Assembly: GCA_007258455.2 (NCBI GenBank) | Contig: VDFB02321253.1 | Location: 1 to 64,000, forward strand | From: Sequoia sempervirens | Taxonomy: Eukaryota; Streptophyta; Pinopsida; Cupressales; Cupressaceae | Length of the DNA stretch: 64,000 nucleotides | Direction of reading: 5' to 3' | Shown here: positions 57,216 to 64,000 of the stretch, one piece after another | Layout of the letters: every line of letters begins with the position of its first letter | Position numbering within the stretch: position 1 is the first letter of the stretch | Position numbers and translations under genes: made by a program | Notes under the pieces: model-generated | Seen by the model: the letters and a program-made list of their open reading frames with translations, nothing else | What the model was told of the DNA's origin: nothing | Database searches by the model: none

Positions 57216-57959
57216 ATTGAATTCATTTGATTTTCTAGGTATTCCACTATTTACTTTCAATTTTACAAAAATAATTTTCTATTTTCACTTTGTTTCAAAC
57301 TATCAATATTAGTGAGTTGAGCATTCCACATGAGGATGACATTTTGTATCTAATTCTCTTTCAAATCAATCAAATACAACTAGACTCAGCTTGTATTTTC
57401 TATGTACTCATTTATTGACTCATTGGATCATTGAATTTTGCAAAAAAAAGCGTTTTTAATGAAGTTTACACAGTTTTTTAAGTTGCCGAGTTTTTTTCAA
57501 ATTGAGTTTTTCGGGCTTGCCGAGGTTTTTTCAACTAAGGTTTAAACAACATAATATAAATATTAAAGTATAAACAATTAAATTTTTTAAATCTATAAAA
57601 ATTAAAATGTCAAAAAAATAGTAGAGTTGCACTTGAAGAGGACCTAGAAAAATGGGTTGCTGAAATAGAAAAACATTTTAGTTGTCTTCCTCATTTGGTG
57701 TAGGTTTTGTTTATACAAAACAAAAAGAAAATTGCATGATTGAAATTTTTTAAAATTAAGTTTAGGAAGATTCATGTCAAATATTTTGAAAATCAAATCA
57801 CAAAGTATCCTTAACACGGTTGGAAAATCAAGATTTTTTGGGCACGTGTGGTTACGGTATCCAATGTGTATCTTTAGTGTATCATACCCGTATTTGTATC
57901 TGATACAAGGATACGTGCACATGAGGAGGGGCAGGGGCGTATCCGGCTAGATAAAAAAG

Positions 57960-59711
57960 ATGAGGCCAAGACTTGGAAAAAGACTATTTAAAAGATTATT
58001 TAAATAATTGAAGCAGCTTGTGATCACAATATATTTATCTAATATAATGCTTCTAATTCTTACATGCCTAAATAATAGCATAAAGCTTACAATAATTTGT
58101 CTCAATTTCAAATGGTAGCTAATGAGACAAATGGTAGCTAAAGATCTAATAATATAAGTATATAATTGAAGTAGCTTGTGATCACAATATATTTATCCAA
58201 TATAATGCTTCTAATTCTTACATGCCTAAATAATAGCATAAAGCTTACAATAATTTGTCTCAATTTCAAATGGTAGCTAATGAGACAAATGGTAGCTAAA
58301 GATCTAATAATATAAGTATATAATTGAAGTAGCTTGTGATCACAATATATTTATCCAATATAATGCTTCTAATTCTTACATGCCTAAATAATAGCATAAA
58401 GCTTACAATCATTTGTCTCAATTTCAAATAGTAATATCAAATAGTAGCTAATGAGACAAATGGCAATTAAAGATCTAATAATATAAGTATTGGTGTAGAA
58501 CAATATTTCAACTCTTTGAATGTTTTCTTATAAATTTTTCTTTAGCAATATACCTTTGGCAGCTTGGTTATGAAATTTTCTTTAGCACTACTTTTGGTAG
58601 CTTGGTTATGAAATCTTCTTTACCACTACCTTTGGTAGCTTGGTTCAACGGTCAATTCACATTAAAAAATCAAGTACAAATATCTTATAGAAATTTGAAA
58701 TTTCCTTTATTATGTTGGTTGTTCAGATGAAATTGTTATAGATAAAAATATTATGATCACAATATATTTACTCAACCTATAACAGTTGGTTGTTCAGATG
58801 GAATTATTGTAGATAAAAAGACTATTTAAATAATTGAAATAGTTTGTGATCATAATATATTTACCCAATATATAATGCTTCTAAATTCTTAACATAAAGC
58901 TAACAATCATTTGTCTCAATCTCAAATGGTAGCTATTGTTTAGAAAGAATTATTGGAGATAAAAAGACTATTTAAATAATTGAAATAGTTTGTGATGACA
59001 ATATATTTACCCAAAATATAATGCTTCTAAATTCTTAACATAAAGTGAACAATAATTTGTCTCAATCTCAAATGGTAGTTGTTGTTCAGATGAGAATATT
59101 GTAGATAAAAAGACTATTTAAACAATTGAAATGGTTTGTGATCACAATATATTTACTGAATATATAATGCTTCTAAATTCTTAACATAAAGCTAACAATC
59201 AATTGTCTCAATCTCAAATGGTACCTAAAGATCCAATAATACTAAGTATTGGTGTAGAACAAAGTGTATATTTCAACTCTTTTGAATGCTTTCTATTGTA
59301 TGGTTGACCTTATGAAATTTTCTTTAGTAACTTGGTTTAATGTGAATTAATTCACATAAGAGAAAATTATTGTAGTTAAAAAGATTATTTAAATAATTGA
59401 AGTAGTTGTGATCACAATATATTTATCCAATATTTCCATCTATTTCTTTAGATCTGCAAGTGTTAATAATGTGAATTCAAAAGTGGAAAACAACAATTAT
59501 CCTCTTGAAACTGAACAAGTATGGACAAAAGTGAAGAGGAAGAAAACACCATCAACAAAACAAAAGCATCTGATTACATTAAGATCCTCTAAAAAAATTG
59601 AAAATATGCAACACTTTATGTAATATGGGTCGATACAAATCTAGTCCAAATATGTAATCTGGAACTTTAAAGTAATAGAAAGAGCACTATCCTCTCTGAT
59701 AGCAATTTTCC

Positions 59712-59747
<36 letters not shown>

Positions 59748-60095
59748 TTATTATGTTGGTTGTTCAGATGGAATTATTGTACAGATAAAAAGACTTTAAA
59801 TAATTGAAGTAGCTTGTGATTAGAATATATTTAGCCAATAAATAACGTTTATAATTCTTACATGCCTAAATAATAGCATAAAACTTATAATTGTTAATCA
59901 TTTATCTCAATATCAAATGGTAGCTAAAGATCCAATAATATAAGTATTGGTGTAGAACAAAGTGTATATTCCAAGTCTTTTAATGCTTTCTATTGTATGG
60001 TTGACCTTATGAAATTTTCTTTAGCGCTACCTTTGGTAGCTTATTTCAATGGCCCATTCACATGAGAAAAACCAAGTACAAATATCTTATAGAAA
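57960..60095 (+). repeat. 158-bp tandem array with diverged flanking copies
   Basis: Units beginning ATTGAAGTAGCTTGTGATCA start at 58,007, 58,165 and 58,323 (spacing 158 and 158) and are nearly identical. Shorter, diverged copies (ATTGAAATAGTTTGTGATSA) follow near 58,830, 58,979, 59,127, 59,397 and 59,805. An (AT)13-like run is at 59,717-59,742. The array interrupts the region where the 3' part of the minus-strand gypsy element would be expected. Confidence 0.88.
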
Positions 60096-60165
60096 TATGC
60101 TAATCCCAAGAAGTTACAAATCTTAGCAAAGTCCACATGCATTGCTTATGCATCTACTATATATC

Positions 60166-60640
60166 CTAGAAATTATAGCTCCCACTTCGTAAATGAATAT
60201 TTATCCATGTTTTCATACAATTTACATTTCCACTATGACACACATGTTCATCCCATGTTTTTTTGAAGATTAGGATGTTTTCAAGATAACTACAACAAAT
60301 GAAGTAGTGAATCCTTAAAAGAATTTCATTCATCATTAAGCCAAAGGGCATGACCTAACCATTCAATAAAACCTCTTCTTTCCTTAATATTATTTTTTAT
60401 ATATTTATAGGCTCAATAGAAATCTAATGATACTCAACCTTAACCTTAAGATCAATTTTTGCATTCAATCTTAAGAACAATTTTGGTGAAGAATTTTGTC
60501 TCGTGGAGCTAGATTGGTAAGTCCTCAATCCTTGAAAGATGGTATTAACTTTTCACTATATTTTTGAGAGCTTTGTAATCAATATACAAGCTCAATATGT
60601 TGTCATTATTTTAAGAATACATAATTGGGTTATGGTCAGA
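60166..60640 (-). pseudogene. Gypsy reverse transcriptase fragment
   Basis: The minus strand reads LYIDYKALKNIVKS (from about 60,595), LSRIEDLPI and ETKFFTKIVLKI, then MPFGLMMNEILLR and YLENILIFKKTWDEHVCH. These match in order the gypsy RT motifs, with the catalytic YLDD changed to YLEN. Stops and frame changes make it inactive. Confidence 0.78.
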
Positions 60641-61899
60641 TGATGAGTTGAGATTGATATGCTTTATCTAGAAGTTTATGGATCTACTATTTGATTTCTT
60701 CGTTCATTCTCCAAAAATGATATGTGGTATAAATAAGCATTAGGTCAAGGTAGTCTAGGAATCAAGTAAATAATATATGTTACCAAACAACATATAGGCA
60801 CTTCCTTCAATGATTGAAATATATCCATGTATTCTTTCAACTTGTGGTTTCTCTAGGGTTCTCACTACTAAAGATGAATTGCAAGATGATCTAATGCCAC
60901 AAGGAAATTATTACATTCAGGTCTTAGGTGATCAAAAGCTCAATTTTTTTACTATAATTGACTGGTTTCTTACACTCTTTGGTGTTAATGAGAGACATCT
61001 TAGGAACTACTTATAGTATGTGATATCTCTTATCACCAAAATTTGACAACATTTCTTATATTTTATTTATGAAATGTATGTTGATGGAAAATATATGGTT
61101 GTGCAATTAAAACATCACATACATCTAATGGATTGACATTACAAAGGACTATATAAATATGGAACAACTTGATATTGTCCACCAATTGAAACTATTGAGT
61201 GACATGTTTTTCTTATCCCACACTGAACCATCCAATGGAGTATGGTTGTGGGTAAGGCATTAGTGACAAGTATAATCTTTAAACTACTTAAGGAGAAATC
61301 AAGTTCTTACTACCATTTTAAATAATGAAATATGTTGGTTAACTATTGATCCACTCTTGAGTTCATGGATTAATCTTTCTACTTCCCCTATGATCTACAA
61401 TTTAAGTTGATATGTTTGCAATATTGACTATAACATTAGGCTTATATTATATGATATATTTTCCTTTATATAATTTCAGAGCTCTTGTATCCATTGCTTA
61501 AGTTGTACAAGTAGATTTTTCCAAGCATGGCATTCTTCAAGGGAATGGTTGCTTTAGCTATATACTAAATACCACTTGCAATTCTTGAATTTCTTGTTCT
61601 ACTTATTTGATGATTGTTTCATATTATGTGGATTGCACTATGAACCATTTCTTAGTATGGAATTTTGCTTCAAAGGCTTCGACTAGGCTTTGGTTTGAGA
61701 CTTAGAATCTTCAGTTTTACTCTTGACTTTGGCCTTTTATTTTAACTTATAAGCAAATATGAAGGCTTCTCCAATTGAAGAGATCTAGAGGAACCCATAC
61801 CTAATTGGATATTTAGTCTCAAGTTTGACCTATACTTTAAAACAATGTTTTTCTTTGAATCCTAAGCACCCAATTTGAACACCAAACTATAAAATTTAT

Positions 61900-62300
61900 T
61901 TGTATATTCCAATACTAATTGGGATTGACCTTCGTGCAATGTTTCTAATAGGGTAATGAGTTTCTTTGATGGATGTTACAAAACCATTTCATTAGTCTAT
62001 AGTTATGTCCAAGTCATCCTCATGTGTTTTGCATTATTTATTCCACCAAATTTCTTTAGTGATAAATACATTTTTAGAAGAGTGAATGTAATCTTTTCTT
62101 TGCAATAAAAATTATAAGTGTGTAGTATGAATATATTAGGTTAAGATAGTTATCTAAGGAATCTACATCTATTTTTCCTTCAAATAAAGGTATGTCTAGA
62201 TTGGCTTGTACGTTATATAGTGTGTGACCACAAAATGGTTAATTTGAGTCAGAAGGAGTTTGAATAGGTACTTGAAAATTAGTGCTCGAGCTAATCAATA
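61900..62300 (-). pseudogene. Gypsy gag fragment
   Basis: The minus strand reads VQANLDIPLFEGKIDVDSLD then NYLNLIYSYYTL, matching the start of the gag capsid domain of plant chromovirus-type gypsy elements. Stops follow. It lies 240-630 bp downstream of the primer-binding site. Confidence 0.6.
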
Positions 62301-62523
62301 ATTTTTTCTCTCTTGTGTGCATGACATTCTTCCATTTTTTTCCATTGTCTTTTCAATGTATCATTTTCTAGAACATCTCAAAAGTTGGCATCACCAACAA
62401 TCAGTCTCCCATATAAGAATGTGTAGGAATGTATGGTGAAGCCTACATTAAACTTCATATGAGTGGGCATATAAATTGATACAAAATTTAGATACACACT
62501 TCAAAATGATGTGAAGTGTGTAT

Positions 62524-62535
62524 GCTCTAATACCA
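62524..62535 (-). promoter_or_regulatory. Met-tRNA primer-binding site of the gypsy relic
   Basis: TGGTATTAGAGC on the minus strand is one base from the canonical TGGTATCAGAGC. The LTR should extend upward from about 62,537, but its outer end could not be placed. Confidence 0.65.
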
Positions 62536-62536
62536 C

Positions 62537-64000
62537 TAATCTAGGACCAAAGGAAGAATTGAGTAGATTAACCCCAATTGAATAGATTTAATGGTGTTAT
62601 GTGTGGAAATGGTTTGTGTGTGCTAGAGGTTAGAAATATGAAAAGGAAATTCAATGGAGAGACCAAAGAAGAAAATTGGTCTAATATGTGTAGAACTATA
62701 ACAAAAAAGTTGTATTATGCTAGTTCTATATAATATTTGTGAGAAAAAATATGGATGTCTAGATCTTCTCCTCATTCTTGGTAGGAATGTTATGTACATT
62801 ACTATACACAAAGAGAAGGTGAGATACTAATTAGAATTGAACCAAATTACAATCATTTCACAACAATTCATACTTGCTAAATAATCAAGCAAGTCGAGTT
62901 AGGACTTGCAATGTGATACATGGCATTGAATATGATGAGGATCCAAACTCTTCAAACACAAGGGTTATCAAGCAATACTTAAGATTAATGGTAAGATCTA
63001 GTGACCCAAATCCTCCTAAATCATTATTTATCTTTCTCTTCTTGCTTTTCCCACAAGGTGGCATTTTGAATTGTGCCTTTTTCTCTTGCTTATTCATGAC
63101 AACTCATGTGATTGGTATTCAAGGGAGATGAGTTAACAATAGATGGTTTCATGACTTCTTATCCCATGTCTGAGCAATTTTTAGAGTGTGTGATGGATCT
63201 ATATATTTTATAAAATTCATTAGCTTTTCTTTCACACTTTCTTATCTCTTTGGAATAGGTGTTAGAGATGTTGTTGGCAAGAGGTAGTGGAGCTTCACTT
63301 TGGTGGAATTATTTTATAAAGACTTGTTTCCATGGATAAACATGGTACTTCTTCAAGGTCTATTGATATTTACTTGCATGTGAAGGTATCTAACTACATT
63401 TTGGTAATTATTATTCATTGGAAGAAATTGCCATGCTTGGTGTCATTAAATCTATGCTAGAAGAAAATGTAGTGGGAAAGTTTGGCCCTTTGAGGTTGAA
63501 GGTATCCATTAATGAGGATGTTAAGTAGAAACTTATTTTTGTTGTTTCATAAATAATGATTAGATTATGGTTGCTAAAATTTCTTGTCCCAAAGTATTTT
63601 TTTTAATTTTGAGATGGTAATAGAGGAGTTGGAGGAGGATGCAAATAAGGTAGAGGAGGATGAGAATAAGGTAGAGGGTCTTTCTAAGATGATGACCATG
63701 AAAAATATAAATTTAGCTAGAAAGGAAATGCTTATTACCTATAGGGAGCTTTGGGAGCTTAAAGAAATTTACTCTAATCTAGTTATAGTAGTGGATAATG
63801 GCATGGTGATGCATTCTCATGGGAATTTATAAGTCTAGATAGCACTTTTCACCCTATTGAACTTTGATTTAGGTTCACTATTAAGAGCCGAGAAGTGGGA
63901 GGAGGTGTTTCATAGTGTTAAATTCCTTGCTTTCAATGTGCTAGAAAAGGGTAAAGGGGTTATCTTTAGTTTGAGTGGGTAGAAAAAGGTGGAAATGTAG
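62537..64000. other. Presumed LTR of the gypsy relic and unassigned sequence
   Basis: The first several hundred bases are probably the 5' LTR of the minus-strand element (a TATATA on the minus strand near 62,725). At 63,584-63,832 a plus-strand frame encodes an acidic Glu/Asp/Lys-rich 82-residue segment with the repeat EDANKVEEDENKVEG and no known domain; it may be a fragment of another decayed element. Confidence 0.35.

Larger units (their letters stand above)
55410..57950. mobile_element. Possible element bounded by GGATACGG/CCGTATCC-rich ends
   Basis: The left end (55,414-55,482) repeats GGATACAG, CGGATACGG, GGATACGGC and GATACGGC. The right end (57,850-57,950) repeats TACGGTATCC, GGATACGT and CGTATCCGGCTAG. 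Both also contain GGCTAGATA. The interior is two tandem arrays and AT-rich DNA with no coding domain. Repetitive GATACGG ends occur in plant DNA transposons, so a non-autonomous DNA element is suspected. Confidence 0.4.
60100..62536 (-). mobile_element. Ty3/gypsy element relic (gag to RT)
   Basis: Minus-strand order is a primer-binding site TGGTATTAGAGC (62,535-62,524), a gag segment with DIPLFEGKIDVDSLDN (near 62,180), degenerate sequence, and RT motifs at 60,640-60,166. No RNase H or integrase is visible below 60,100, where tandem repeats take over. All frames are broken, with no intact domain. Confidence 0.7.

Overview
The window reads as nuclear DNA of a large-genome seed plant, most likely a gymnosperm (an inference from low gene density, old nested retroelements and hAT elements, and a mitochondrial-type block rich in short repeats). 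It is not bacterial: genes have introns, there are no operons, and almost all protein similarity comes from decayed transposable elements. Two cellular loci are recognisable: the 3' exons of a Tim17/22/23 (PRAT)-like protein at about 22.66-23.24 kb and an intact single-exon BAP31-like ER membrane protein at 53,930-54,322.

Layout. 1-4,730 is GC-richer, mitochondrial-like sequence packed with a 16-bp dispersed repeat (core TAGAATWKTAGGG, both orientations) and strong stem-loops; it ends abruptly inside the gag of a minus-strand LTR retrotransposon (about 4,735-6,700) whose leader carries six 46-bp palindrome-bearing repeats. 8.4-12.5 kb holds a dead minus-strand hAT transposase. A second dead hAT (13.63-18.69 kb, minus) has an internal tandem duplication and is split by a 2,441-bp LTR-type insertion with a perfect 5-bp target duplication. 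18.7-22 kb is AT-rich, followed by the PRAT exons. 23.2-32.2 kb holds diverged tandem repeats, a GC-rich patch and a LINE ORF1-like (DUF4283) relic.

32,233-47,298 is a three-element nest. A minus-strand Ty1/copia element with 0.3-kb LTRs was interrupted in integrase by a 9,720-bp plus-strand Tat/Ogre-like Ty3/gypsy element (TSD CTAAG) and between RT and RNase H by a 594-bp solo LTR (flanking CCTTA repeats). The gypsy element keeps gag-like, protease and G-patch coding but no visible RT, RNase H or integrase, and repeats a hairpin motif (GGGACTAAGA...TCTTAGTCC) four times per LTR and twice in its leader.

48.2-49.65 kb is AT-rich DNA then a 1.2-kb polypyrimidine tract. 50,413-50,927 is a head-to-head palindrome built from 5S rRNA-derived sequence with a 13-bp target duplication. 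An LTR fragment lies just upstream of the BAP31-like gene, which has an E2F-like site about 450 bp upstream. 55.4-60.1 kb carries three tandem systems (323 bp, a GC-rich hairpin array, 158 bp), and 60.1-62.54 kb is a decayed minus-strand Ty3/gypsy element. No tRNA gene, CRISPR array or intact autonomous transposon was seen.
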